DNA from: Candidatus Obscuribacterales bacterium
GTDB taxonomy: Bacteria > Cyanobacteriota > Vampirovibrionia > Obscuribacterales > Obscuribacteraceae
Assembly (NCBI GenBank): GCA_020050685.1
Contig: JAGVKG010000068.1
Location: forward strand, 1-52,594
Length of the DNA: 52,594 nt
Reading direction: 5' to 3'
Shown here in pieces: positions 24,359 through 32,366 of the stretch (positions are counted from its first letter, which is position 1; each line of letters opens with the position of its first letter). The notes beneath the pieces are model-generated. The model did not search any database, was not told where the DNA came from, and saw nothing but the letters and a program-made list of their open reading frames with translations. The position numbers were made by a program, and so were the translations under genes.

Positions 24359-25810
24359 CTAAGCTAACTCGCCGCGGAGGGCCCAGGGGTTGGCGGATTG
24401 GATTTTTACGTTGACTAATTGGCCGATCAGTTTTTCATCGCCGGCGAAGTTTACTAGTTTATTAGTGCGCGTGCGGCCGGTTAGACGTTCTGGATTGCGG
24501 GTTGAGCGTCCTTCTACCAATAATTCTTGTACGGTGTTGAGAAGTTTTTGATTGCATTTGTGTGAGGATTCGGAAACGGCCATATTGAGGAAACGTAGTC
24601 GCTCTTGTTTTACTTCGTGCGGAATTTGATCTGGCCAATTTGCAGAAGGTGTGTGATTGCGTGGTGAATAGGCAGCAGTATTGCAGGCATCGAAACCAAT
24701 TTCTTCGACAAGTCTGACGCTGTTGAGGAATTCCTCTTCGGTTTCGCCGGGGAAGCCAGCGATAATATCGGATGTGATGGCCGCATCGGGAATTCTTGTG
24801 CGAATTTGATCGACTATGCGTTTGTAAAAATCAACTTTGTAGCCGCGTGCCATGCGTCGCAATGTGCGATCATCGCCGGCTTGAATTGGTAGATGGAAGT
24901 ATTCGCAAGCGGAATCGACTTCGGCAACAGCGTCAATAATTTCCGGATTGAGATCGCGCGGGTGACCCGTGAGAAATCTAATCCGTTTGATACCACTTAT
25001 GCCACCAACTTGCCTTATTAGATCTCCGAGATGAATCTGGGGATCGAGATCATGACCATAAGCTGTGACGTTTTGTCCAAGCAGCGTTACTTCCTTGTAG
25101 CCGCTAGCGGCGAGTTCTTCCATTTCTCTAGCGATTGATTCTGGTGAGCGCGATTTTTCTCGCCCGCGAACGTAAGGAACAATGCAATATGTGCAGTTGT
25201 AATCACAGCCGTAAATAATTGAAACCCAGGCGGTAGTGTCATTCATGCGAATTACTGGAGTCTCAGGTAGATCTTCTGGCAATTCTTGAATGATTTCGAC
25301 TACGCGCTTGCCAGTGTTGCGAGCTTGCAATACGAGATCGGGAAGACGGTGCAAATTGTGCGTACCAAAAACAATATCTACTGCGGGAGAACGCTCGAAT
25401 AGATTCTCTCCTTCATCTTGAGCGACGCATCCACCGACTGCAATCAGCGTGTCTGGTCTATCTCTTGTGATTTTGCGCCAATGACCGAGGTAACTATAAA
25501 CTTTATCCTCAGCACCGCCTCTGATGGCACAAGTATTGAGAATCATTAGATCGGCTATTTTTAAATCATCAGTTGCTGCATAACCAATTTCTTCCAGAAG
25601 CCCAAACATGTGTTCTGAATCAGACTTGTTCATCTGACAGCCGAATGTCTCGATATAAACATGTTTGTCTAAATTACTTGGTACTGGTTTCGTACTAAGT
25701 ACAACGCTTGGCTCTGTGCAACTTGTCTCTTCTGCGCAACAAGCATCGGCTGATGCCACGGGAATGGTCAGCTCGGCGGTTGATTTGTCGTCGGTGAAAG
25801 TCTGAGACAT
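24359..25810 (-). CDS. miaB: tRNA-2-methylthio-N6-dimethylallyladenosine synthase
   Basis: Radical-SAM methylthiotransferase that modifies A37 of tRNAs reading U-starting codons. 483 aa. An N-terminal UPF0004 domain holds the cluster Cys residues in ETFGCQMNKSDSEHM, LNTCAIRGGAEDKV and GGCVAQDEG. The radical-SAM CxxxCxxC is in GCDYNCTYCIVPYVRGRE, and a C-terminal TRAM region ends the protein. It has a ~45-residue non-conserved N-terminal extension containing three extra Cys (DACCAEETSC). Start ATG at 25808-25810. Confidence 0.96.
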   Translation of the reverse strand: MSQTFTDDKSTAELTIPVASADACCAEETSCTEPSVVLSTKPVPSNLDKHVYIETFGCQMNKSDSEHMFGLLEEIGYAATDDLKIADLMILNTCAIRGGAEDKVYSYLGHWRKITRDRPDTLIAVGGCVAQDEGENLFERSPAVDIVFGTHNLHRLPDLVLQARNTGKRVVEIIQELPEDLPETPVIRMNDTTAWVSIIYGCDYNCTYCIVPYVRGREKSRSPESIAREMEELAASGYKEVTLLGQNVTAYGHDLDPQIHLGDLIRQVGGISGIKRIRFLTGHPRDLNPEIIDAVAEVDSACEYFHLPIQAGDDRTLRRMARGYKVDFYKRIVDQIRTRIPDAAITSDIIAGFPGETEEEFLNSVRLVEEIGFDACNTAAYSPRNHTPSANWPDQIPHEVKQERLRFLNMAVSESSHKCNQKLLNTVQELLVEGRSTRNPERLTGRTRTNKLVNFAGDEKLIGQLVNVKIQSANPWALRGELA

Positions 25811-25908
25811 AGGCTCAATATTTTACTGATTCCAGCCGAGCAAAGCCGGTTTAAAAGTGGCTAGTAGACATCTTGCGCAATAAATATTTGTTTATGTCCG
25901 CGTGGCAA

Positions 25909-27033
25909 TTAGAGCCAATCGTTGTAGGACGTTGGAATGGTGCCGGAAAACAGAACGTCATTGCCTAATTGTGTTGTTGACAACCGGTCAAGCTTAAGCA
26001 CATCCGGTAATAGCACTTCCGCGAAACTGGTTAGGGCGGGAATCGCTTGAGCGTCGCCAATGATTTTGGGACAAACGAACCAGCTAACTTCGTCAATCAA
26101 ATGCTCTTGCATCAGAGCACCGGCTAAGCGGCTGCCGCCTTCGCAAAGCACATACAACGCGCCTTCTTCCGCGAGAGCTGACAAGACTGCCTTTAGATCA
26201 AGTTTTGGACCGGGTGTTTCAAAGCCAATTACTTTGACGGAATCAGGAAACTGTTTTGCTTTTTTAGACATGGCATTTTTGGAACAGAAGACAATTGTTT
26301 GACCGCCGCTGTCTTTTTTGCAGATTCGCGAATTGGGATTAAGCGTCAATTCTGTATCCAAAACCACGCGTTTTGGTTGATTGATGTTTGTCTCCGCTGG
26401 GAGATCTCGCACGGAAAGTTCCGGATCATCTCTTAAGGCAGTGGCACCACCCACCAGAATGCAATCAGAAACGTTGCGCAATTGATGAACATATGTACGC
26501 GCTTCTGCACCAGAAATCCAGCGACTTGTACCCTGGCGGTCAGCCAGTCTGCCATCAAGAGTGGTGGCAAGTTTGAGAGTCACCCAGGGCAATCCCGTTA
26601 TCATGCGTTTGATGAATCCGCGATTCAACCAGCGGCAATCCGCCTCTAGTACATTTGAAATTATCTCAATGCCGGCTTTCTCTAATTGCTTGATGCCATC
26701 ACCTGAGACTAGTGGATTAGGATCGATCATCCCCAGCACTACTTTGGCGACGCCAGAGCTAATGATTGCGTTCACGCAAGGCGGTGTCTTGCCAAAATGG
26801 CAACACGGTTCAAGGTTGACGTAAAGCGTACCACCGGCGGCAGCCTTGCCAGCCTGGTTGAGAGCGTTCACTTCTGCATGGGCTTGACCAAACGCTTGGT
26901 GATAGCCCTCGCCGACAACCTCGCCTTTTTTGTTAACTATAATTGAACCAACCAAAGGATTGGGCGAAACGCGCCCGGCAGCCTTGCTTGCCAGCTGAAG
27001 GCAGTTGCGCATGCGCTCTTCGTGCAGGCGCAT
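25909..27033 (-). CDS. ribD: bifunctional riboflavin deaminase/reductase
   Basis: Second and third steps of riboflavin synthesis. I place the start at the ATG 27031-27033 (374 aa): it gives the family-like beginning RMRNCLQLASKAAGRVSPNPLVG. The frame is open to a GTG at 27108, but that would run through the znuA-like promoter and start. Zinc ligands are in QAHAEVNAL and EPCCHFGKTPPC. The reductase half begins with TLKLATTLDGRLA and ends near LCEGGSRLAGALM. No other rib genes are adjacent. Confidence 0.93.
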   Translation of the reverse strand: MRLHEERMRNCLQLASKAAGRVSPNPLVGSIIVNKKGEVVGEGYHQAFGQAHAEVNALNQAGKAAAGGTLYVNLEPCCHFGKTPPCVNAIISSGVAKVVLGMIDPNPLVSGDGIKQLEKAGIEIISNVLEADCRWLNRGFIKRMITGLPWVTLKLATTLDGRLADRQGTSRWISGAEARTYVHQLRNVSDCILVGGATALRDDPELSVRDLPAETNINQPKRVVLDTELTLNPNSRICKKDSGGQTIVFCSKNAMSKKAKQFPDSVKVIGFETPGPKLDLKAVLSALAEEGALYVLCEGGSRLAGALMQEHLIDEVSWFVCPKIIGDAQAIPALTSFAEVLLPDVLKLDRLSTTQLGNDVLFSGTIPTSYNDWL

Positions 27034-27057
27034 CTGGTCTATTTGGGAATTGGATAT

Positions 27058-27086
27058 TTGCTTGCTCACGTCTTGAATTGTACAAT
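27058..27086 (+). promoter_or_regulatory. promoter of the znuA-like gene
   Basis: TTGCTT (27058-27063), 17-bp spacer, TACAAT (27081-27086). Transcription would start about 27093, two bases before the ATG at 27095, so the message may be leaderless. No Zur-type palindrome was recognised. Confidence 0.5.
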
Positions 27087-27094
27087 GCTTGACT

Positions 27095-28021
27095 ATGCAA
27101 TGTTCCACCGATAATTATTCACGTTCCGGCAGATTTTCGGCAACTGCCATGGCACTGGCATTTGTTTGCCTTTTGCTTGGTCTCCTTTTCGGTCTGAATC
27201 AGCAAGCCAATGCCTGCCCGCGGCCTATCAAAGTTGTTTGTTCGATTTCGCCGTTGGCAAATATTGTTTCATCCATCGGTGGTGCAAAAGTTCAAGTCAA
27301 ATATTTCGTGCCGCCCGATGCCGATCCGCATAGCTTTGAGCCGACATTCTCTGCGCTTGAAGATGTTTCGCAAGCCCATCTGATTTTTCTCAATGGTGAT
27401 GGTTTGGATCATCTGGCTGAGGATTGTGTCAATAATGTAAAAGCAAGTGCTTGTCGAGTTATTAGTTTGTCCAATTCAATTCCACAGCAAGAAAAAAACG
27501 CAACCGATCCTCATTATTTCCTTGATCCAAAAATGGCCAAACTTTATGTCAAAGCGATTGCTCAAGCACTGAAAGAAATTGATCCGGAAGACGCAAAAGA
27601 ATTTGATGCTAACGCTAATAAATTTTGCCAGAAGCTCGATGATTTGGATTTGCGCTATCGATCTTTATGTCAGAAGTTGCCGCAGTCTCGTAAGGGTTTG
27701 GTTCTCTATCACAATTCGTGGACTTATCTTGCTGCAAGATATGGTTTCACTGTCGTGGGAGTTGTAGAGGAGTCTGGCGAAGGCGAACCATCTGCGCGTC
27801 ATCTGGCACATCTAATTAGAGATGCTAGAAAGGCTGGTGCCTTTGCAATTGTGGCAGAAGCAGAACACGGTTCCAAAATCTTGAACGTGATCAAAGAAGA
27901 GGCGAGAATTTCCCGAGTAATTCCAACAGTGGAAGATTCTCTTTCTAAGGCTCCTTACGACACATATTTGGGTATGCTCGAGGCCAATCTAAAACAATTT
28001 GCCAGTACAGATATGAATTGA
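27095..28021 (+). CDS. metal ABC transporter substrate-binding protein (ZnuA/TroA-like)
   Basis: About 309 aa from the ATG at 27095 (a TTG two codons earlier is also in frame). Signal peptide: hydrophobic MALAFVCLLLGLLFGLNQQANA, then mature CPRPIKVVCSISPLANI. Cluster A-1 family features: His in DADPHSFEP, His in DPHYFLDP and HNSWTYLAARYGF, and an acidic/His AEAEHGS near the C-terminus, which would bind Zn or Mn. The short loop lacks the long His-rich stretch of ZnuA proper. No permease or ATPase gene is adjacent, so its transporter must be elsewhere. Confidence 0.88.
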   Translation: MQCSTDNYSRSGRFSATAMALAFVCLLLGLLFGLNQQANACPRPIKVVCSISPLANIVSSIGGAKVQVKYFVPPDADPHSFEPTFSALEDVSQAHLIFLNGDGLDHLAEDCVNNVKASACRVISLSNSIPQQEKNATDPHYFLDPKMAKLYVKAIAQALKEIDPEDAKEFDANANKFCQKLDDLDLRYRSLCQKLPQSRKGLVLYHNSWTYLAARYGFTVVGVVEESGEGEPSARHLAHLIRDARKAGAFAIVAEAEHGSKILNVIKEEARISRVIPTVEDSLSKAPYDTYLGMLEANLKQFASTDMN

Positions 28022-28139
28022 GCAAAAGCTAGCTGTAAATTCCAGCAGATTAATTGGAGTGATCTAGAGTACGTCTCCAAGAGTTCCTTGTAAGCGCCAT
28101 GAGGCAGTGGTGCTAAATTGACTATCTGCCGGTGGGAGC

Positions 28140-28188
28140 GCTGTAAAAAACAGCAATACACACCCGGCGCAGGCAATTAGACCTGCGT
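28140..28188 (+). terminator. two hairpins after the znuA-like gene
   Basis: GCTGT/ACAGC (28140-28144 and 28150-28154, A-rich loop) and CGCAGG/CCTGCG (28168-28173 and 28182-28187), the second followed by TATCTACTTTTCT. The second is a plausible weak terminator. The rest of 28022-28350 shows no gene. Confidence 0.4.
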
Positions 28189-28352
28189 ATCTACTTTTCT
28201 GATCTGTATGCATCATTTACTGAGTCCGTTTCAGTTGCTTCTCAGATTTTGAATGCGTTTCTCAAAAACACCTGGGGTGCATGACGTAGAAAAGCCCGGA
28301 AAAGGTTCCCACCTTGTTGTCATCATCGTGGCGGAGTCTTAAAAAAAATTTC

Positions 28353-28382
28353 TTGACAGACGTAGGCTGACCAACCTAAGCT
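28353..28382 (+). promoter_or_regulatory. possible promoter of the metK2 operon
   Basis: A perfect TTGACA (28353-28358) is followed 18 bp later by TAAGCT (28377-28382), a poor -10. If used, transcription would start about 28389-28390, right at the ATG of the short leader ORF. A promoter further upstream cannot be excluded. Confidence 0.4.
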
Positions 28383-28389
28383 GGTGGCT

Positions 28390-28485
28390 ATGAATAAGCA
28401 ACTGCTTACTATGAACGCGATGATGTTGATGTCCTGCTTTGTCAGGGGGTCACGTCCTTTGTATTTGTATCTAGATAGTAAGTAA
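28390..28485 (+). CDS. Met-rich leader peptide of the metK2 operon (candidate)
   Basis: 31 codons from the ATG at 28390 to TAA at 28483-28485. Met is at positions 1, 8, 11, 12 and 14, i.e. four Met in seven consecutive codons (28411-28431). The C-terminal half reads SRPLYLYLDSK. The Shine-Dalgarno is poor (GGTGG only two bases from the ATG), so it would need leaderless initiation. It is placed between a TTGACA box and a strong terminator that precedes a SAM synthetase gene, as expected for a translation-coupled attenuator sensing methionine. It is too short to be judged coding by composition; the case rests on context. Confidence 0.5.
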   Translation: MNKQLLTMNAMMLMSCFVRGSRPLYLYLDSK

Positions 28486-28519
28486 TAGCGACAAACATCA
28501 ACAGGATCTGCAGGCCCCC
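28424..28519 (+). promoter_or_regulatory. alternative leader RNA pairings upstream of metK2
   Basis: Stem A: TGTTGATGT (28424-28432) with ACATCAACA (28495-28503), extendable with TTTGTC (28438-28443) and GACAAA (28490-28495). Stem B: GGGGGTC (28445-28451) with GGCCCCC (28513-28519, one G-T wobble), plus GTCCT (28454-28458) with AGGAT (28503-28507). Stem B uses the 5' arm of the terminator, so it is a candidate antiterminator. A and B together would form an H-type pseudoknot. No known SAM riboswitch consensus was recognised. Confidence 0.5.
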
Positions 28520-28543
28520 GATTAATCGGGGGCTTTTTCTTTT
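28514..28543 (+). terminator. intrinsic terminator in the metK2 leader
   Basis: GCCCCCGATTAATCGGGGGC (28514-28533) is a perfect 20-bp palindrome folding into an 8-bp GC-rich stem with a TTAA loop. It is followed by TTTTTCTTTT. It lies 26 bases before the metK2 ATG, within the leader, so expression of metK2 should require read-through or an internal start. This is the strongest terminator seen in the window. Confidence 0.85.
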
Positions 28544-28568
28544 ATCTATTTATTAAAGAGAGGAATTT

Positions 28569-29828
28569 ATGTCAAAGACAACTTTATTTACATCAGAATC
28601 AGTAACGGAAGGACACCCCGATAAAATCTGCGACCAAATCTCCGATGCGATAGTCGACGCCATTTTGGCCGAAGATCCGGAGGCACGTGTAGCTGCCGAG
28701 ACTGTAGCCACCACCGGTGTGGTTCTGGTGACCGGCGAAATAAGCACAAAAACTTATGTTGACATTCCGGCATTGGTTAGAAGAGTCGTGTCTGATATAG
28801 GCTACAGTGGGCATCAGGCAGGCGGCTTCGATGCCTCTACTTGTGCAGTATTTACAGCCATAGATGAACAGTCGCCTGAAATTGCTACGGGAGTAAGCGT
28901 TGCATTGGAGCATCGCAATTCACTGTCTGATCCAGCGTTCGATGCTATTGGTGCTGGCGATCAGGGAATTATATTTGGCTATGCCTCAAATGAAACATCT
29001 GACTACTTGCCATTGGCTATTGTTGCTGCCAATCGCATTGCTAAGCGTCTTGCCTATGTCCGCAAAGCCGGGATCCTTCCCTATTTGCGTCCGGATGGTA
29101 AAACGCAAGTAACGATTGAGTATAAGGACAACCAGCCGGTACGAGTTCACTCGATTGTTATTTCGGCGCAGCATGATCCTCAAATCGCGGAAATTTCAGA
29201 CAACGTTGGATTGCAAGAACGTATAGCACGAGATTTAAGAGTTCAGGTCATCGAACCTGTATTTACTGAATTGGCTGTTAAACCGGACGATGATACCAAG
29301 TTCTACATAAATCCCTCTGGGCGATTTGTTAGTGGTGGCCCACAAAGTGATTCAGGTTTGACAGGCAGAAAAATTATTGTTGATACTTACGGTGGTTATG
29401 CACGGCATGGTGGTGGCGCCTTTTCTGGTAAGGATCCGACAAAAGTCGATCGTAGTGCAGCCTACGCTGCTAGGCATGCAGCCAAAAATATTGTTGCTGC
29501 AGGTATTGCTGAACGTTGTGAAATTCAGATTGCCTATGCAATTGGAGTTGCTCGACCTATTTCCATCAACGTCACAACATTTGGTACAGGCAAGTTGAGT
29601 GACGAGGAAATTACCGAGTTAGTTGAGAAGACCTTTGATTTGCGGCCAGCCGCGATCATTGATCGATTCCAACTGCGCTATTTGCCAAAACTGCGTGGTG
29701 GTCGGTTCTATAGGGATGTAGCTGCCTATGGACACTTTGGTCGGCCGGATCTCGAGCTTCCTTGGGAAGAACTCAACTATGCCAATCAGCTGAAAGAGGC
29801 TTTGCTGAAGAGCTCGTCTCGTTCATAG
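28569..29828 (+). CDS. metK: S-adenosylmethionine synthetase (second copy)
   Basis: 419 aa. All catalytic motifs are intact: [52 protein letters not shown] and YGHFGR. It is closely similar to the copy at 19350 over the full length but diverged at many positions, so it is not a recent duplication. Good Shine-Dalgarno (AGAGAGGAA) before the ATG. First gene of a tight + strand operon with an unknown protein, a methyltransferase and a dioxygenase (gaps of 33, 44 and 19 bp). This suggests a dedicated SAM supply for that pathway. Expression is probably controlled by the leader terminator. Confidence 0.96.
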   Translation: MSKTTLFTSESVTEGHPDKICDQISDAIVDAILAEDPEARVAAETVATTGVVLVTGEISTKTYVDIPALVRRVVSDIGYSGHQAGGFDASTCAVFTAIDEQSPEIATGVSVALEHRNSLSDPAFDAIGAGDQGIIFGYASNETSDYLPLAIVAANRIAKRLAYVRKAGILPYLRPDGKTQVTIEYKDNQPVRVHSIVISAQHDPQIAEISDNVGLQERIARDLRVQVIEPVFTELAVKPDDDTKFYINPSGRFVSGGPQSDSGLTGRKIIVDTYGGYARHGGGAFSGKDPTKVDRSAAYAARHAAKNIVAAGIAERCEIQIAYAIGVARPISINVTTFGTGKLSDEEITELVEKTFDLRPAAIIDRFQLRYLPKLRGGRFYRDVAAYGHFGRPDLELPWEELNYANQLKEALLKSSSRS

Positions 29829-29861
29829 GCAATCAGTCAAAGACAAGAACAGGAGCAAATA

Positions 29862-31556
29862 ATGGCTACGCTTATTGAAGCAGCGCAAATCGGATCGTCT
29901 CCGGTTGCAGTATCAATTTCAGATCGGATAAAATCCAATCCAATTTATCGAACTGCTAATTCACATAATCAAAATAATCAGACTTTATTTGCTCCTGATT
30001 TGCTTAAGCAATGCCTGGAGGATAAAAGTTTAAGAGACTTTACTGGAGATCTTGCCGGCGTTGCCGTGGCGCTTCCGGAAAGGCTTGTTGGCTTATTGGC
30101 AGCTTCCTTTATAGCGGGGAGGAAAAAAAGCAAACAATTAGGACTTGAATTGGTGAAAGACGAGAGTTTCTTGCCATCGGCCCAATTGGAAATATATCAA
30201 GCCTTAGCCGGTATAGCGCAAGATAGCAGCTTTGTTGCTTTCAATCCAAAAGCTGACCTGAGAAAAGTATTGCTTGGTCATCCTCTCAGTGCGGTTGGGG
30301 ACTGGCTTGGTCTATTGGCTGATATTGGTCGTGCCTCGCGAGCCGCACTAGCCTTTCAAACCAATTTGGAAGTGCTGGTTGGTGGTGTTACATGGATGCA
30401 CGACAATCGCTCGTTCTATCAGTTCGTGGGCAAATCTTTATCCGAATCTGATCTTGAGAAAGGACTTTGTCTAAATAGTGACAGCCGGCGGCGACTCTAT
30501 GAATCCCTTGGTATCACTATGAACTTACAAGACATATACCGTTATGGTAATGGCCAGGGATTAGCGGGAGCTAAGCTGCAAGAAATTGCCAGTTTCTATA
30601 ACCGTCTGGCTGAGGTCTTGTATGGAGTTGTGGATGGTGCCATTAGTCCGGAAATGGCGAAAGTAATTGCTGGCAAGCAATTGAATCTTGCGTCAAAGCA
30701 TTTGCCAGATTCTCTCAGGCTACTTCTTGAGTGCGAAGTTGCGACAAATGATACCAACAATCCGCATCTGGAAATACTGGCCAGAGTAGCCAATCAATTT
30801 AAGAGGTTGGATACCGATGTTTTTCGTTATTTCTTTGCTCAGTGGTTCGCGCAGGAGCAATATCGTGGTTCGGCTTTCAAATGTGCTGTATTTACGGAGC
30901 GGCCTTTTGATCGCTTGTTTGATGACTTGGATATTCAGATCAAGAATAAGTGGTGTGCCTCCCAAAGCAACATTTCCAGACCGTCACCATTGGCGGCAGC
31001 TTACTTTCCTCACTACCGCATTGGCAAGTTGCAAGTGTTGCCCTACAACCCACTTTCTCTTGATGTCCTCAGGGCAAAACTTAAAAGCCATAAGCAATTG
31101 GAAAATCTCATATGTCCGCTAGACGGATCAATAGATCGCAGGGCTGTAGTCTCACTCTTAACCGATACGCCACCCCTCGATCGCAATCGTCTGCTTTATG
31201 ATTTGGTAAGTTTTTTGATGCTTTGTCAGAGAAAGGTTCCTGAAGCGATATCTGATGCCTGTAGGAATTTGGGACTTTGGGAGCTAGCGGATGTGGTGGC
31301 ACTTGTGTGCCCAGAGGCTGCGACTTCTCTCAAGCAAGAATTGGAAATTCAAGGCAATGCTGGTCAACTTTGGACTGGCTGGCTGGAAGCTCTGCAGGCT
31401 GGTGGTACTTTGCCTTATACACCCGTACATATCCAGTTCCTTTTATTGGACACGAGTGCTCAGGCAACAATCGAAAAGTCAGTCAACATCGTATTGTTGG
31501 CTCACGATGTTTACCAAAGGCTGACAGAGCGTAATTGGCTGCGGGCAAAAATCTGA
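29862..31556 (+). CDS. unknown 564-aa protein of the metK2 operon
   Basis: Not recognised. Soluble, no signal peptide or membrane helix, mixed helical composition, and no Gly-rich nucleotide loop or obvious metal motif. Notable stretches: TWMHDNRSFYQFVGKSL (about residues 178-194), DIYRYGNGQGLAGAKLQEIASFY (227-249) and FPHYRIGKLQVLPYNPLSLDVLRAKLKSH near the C-terminal third. The C-terminal ~150 residues are helical (LLYDLVSFLMLCQRKVPEAI). Strong AGGAG precedes the ATG. Its place between metK2 and two tailoring-type enzymes suggests it makes or carries the pathway's core substrate, but this is inference. Confidence 0.85.
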   Translation: MATLIEAAQIGSSPVAVSISDRIKSNPIYRTANSHNQNNQTLFAPDLLKQCLEDKSLRDFTGDLAGVAVALPERLVGLLAASFIAGRKKSKQLGLELVKDESFLPSAQLEIYQALAGIAQDSSFVAFNPKADLRKVLLGHPLSAVGDWLGLLADIGRASRAALAFQTNLEVLVGGVTWMHDNRSFYQFVGKSLSESDLEKGLCLNSDSRRRLYESLGITMNLQDIYRYGNGQGLAGAKLQEIASFYNRLAEVLYGVVDGAISPEMAKVIAGKQLNLASKHLPDSLRLLLECEVATNDTNNPHLEILARVANQFKRLDTDVFRYFFAQWFAQEQYRGSAFKCAVFTERPFDRLFDDLDIQIKNKWCASQSNISRPSPLAAAYFPHYRIGKLQVLPYNPLSLDVLRAKLKSHKQLENLICPLDGSIDRRAVVSLLTDTPPLDRNRLLYDLVSFLMLCQRKVPEAISDACRNLGLWELADVVALVCPEAATSLKQELEIQGNAGQLWTGWLEALQAGGTLPYTPVHIQFLLLDTSAQATIEKSVNIVLLAHDVYQRLTERNWLRAKI

Positions 31557-31600
31557 ACACAAAGATCTGAACAATAGGTTAGTTAATGGAGGTATGAATT

Positions 31601-32347
31601 ATGACCGGACTCGACTACTTTTCCAAGCAAGCATCTGATTATGCTCGCTATCGCTTTGGCTATCCTCAGGAATTGATCAAGGAAATAGCTTCGCTAACAA
31701 ATGAGAGAAACTTGGTGTGGGATTGCGGTACTGGCAGCGGGCAGGCGGCAGTTAGTCTGGCTGAATACTTCGGGCATGTGGTGGCAACCGATATAAGTGA
31801 GCGGCAAATCGCTAATGCAGTCTGCCACGAACGCGTTGATTATCGAGTTTGCGCAGCTGACAATTCGGGATTGAAGGACCAAAGTGTAGACTTGGTAACA
31901 GCAGCTCAAGCTGCACACTGGTTCGATCTTGATCGATTTTACGTAGAGTGCAGGAGAGTTCTCAAACCAAAAGGAGCAGTTGTGCTATGGTGCTACACTC
32001 TACCTAAGAGTAGAGAGGAAATTGACAGGTTAGTTAACCGTTATTATCACGAGGTGCTAGCACCATTTTGGTCACCTTGTCTTAAGCTGGTTGATAACGG
32101 TTATAAGGACTTGCCGTTTCCGTTTCATGAGATCTCTTTCGGTACCTATGAAGCGGAAACGCGATGGAGTTTTTCTGATCTTCAAGGACATTTGAACAGT
32201 TGGTCTGCAGCTCAGGAATTCCAACGAGTCAATAGGAAAGACCCATTTGCTCTCATTCGTGAAGAATTAGCAGCTGCTTGGGGAGATCCAAACACTGTGG
32301 TGACTTTCCGCTGGCCGTTACATATAAAAGCCGGCCGCATAGACTAG
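31601..32347 (+). CDS. class I SAM-dependent methyltransferase
   Basis: 248 aa. Begins TGLDYFSKQASDYARYRFGYP, as in the trans-aconitate methyltransferase/Crg1-like group of type-11 methyltransferases. The SAM-binding motif I is VWDCGTGSGQAA (residues 39-50), followed by the acidic end of strand 2 in VVATDIS (about 60-66). Motif II/III regions are DYRVCAADNSGL and AAQAAHWFDLDRFY. Strong GGAGG before the ATG. The substrate is unknown; it is presumably the main consumer of SAM from metK2. Confidence 0.9.
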   Translation: MTGLDYFSKQASDYARYRFGYPQELIKEIASLTNERNLVWDCGTGSGQAAVSLAEYFGHVVATDISERQIANAVCHERVDYRVCAADNSGLKDQSVDLVTAAQAAHWFDLDRFYVECRRVLKPKGAVVLWCYTLPKSREEIDRLVNRYYHEVLAPFWSPCLKLVDNGYKDLPFPFHEISFGTYEAETRWSFSDLQGHLNSWSAAQEFQRVNRKDPFALIREELAAAWGDPNTVVTFRWPLHIKAGRID

Positions 32348-32366
32348 TGCCGAGGAGGGCAATGCC

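Noticed and set aside
27034-27108. Longer N-terminus of RibD, giving a divergent overlap with the znuA-like gene
   Set aside because: It would run through the znuA promoter; the ATG at 27033 gives the family-typical N-terminus.
27955-28176. 73-codon minus-strand frame overlapping the 3' end of the znuA-like gene
   Set aside because: Mostly antisense to a real gene, no ribosome binding site, no protein-like pattern.
28250-28400. SAM-I or cobalamin riboswitch upstream of metK2
   Set aside because: Searched by eye for the conserved core sequences of both classes; none found.
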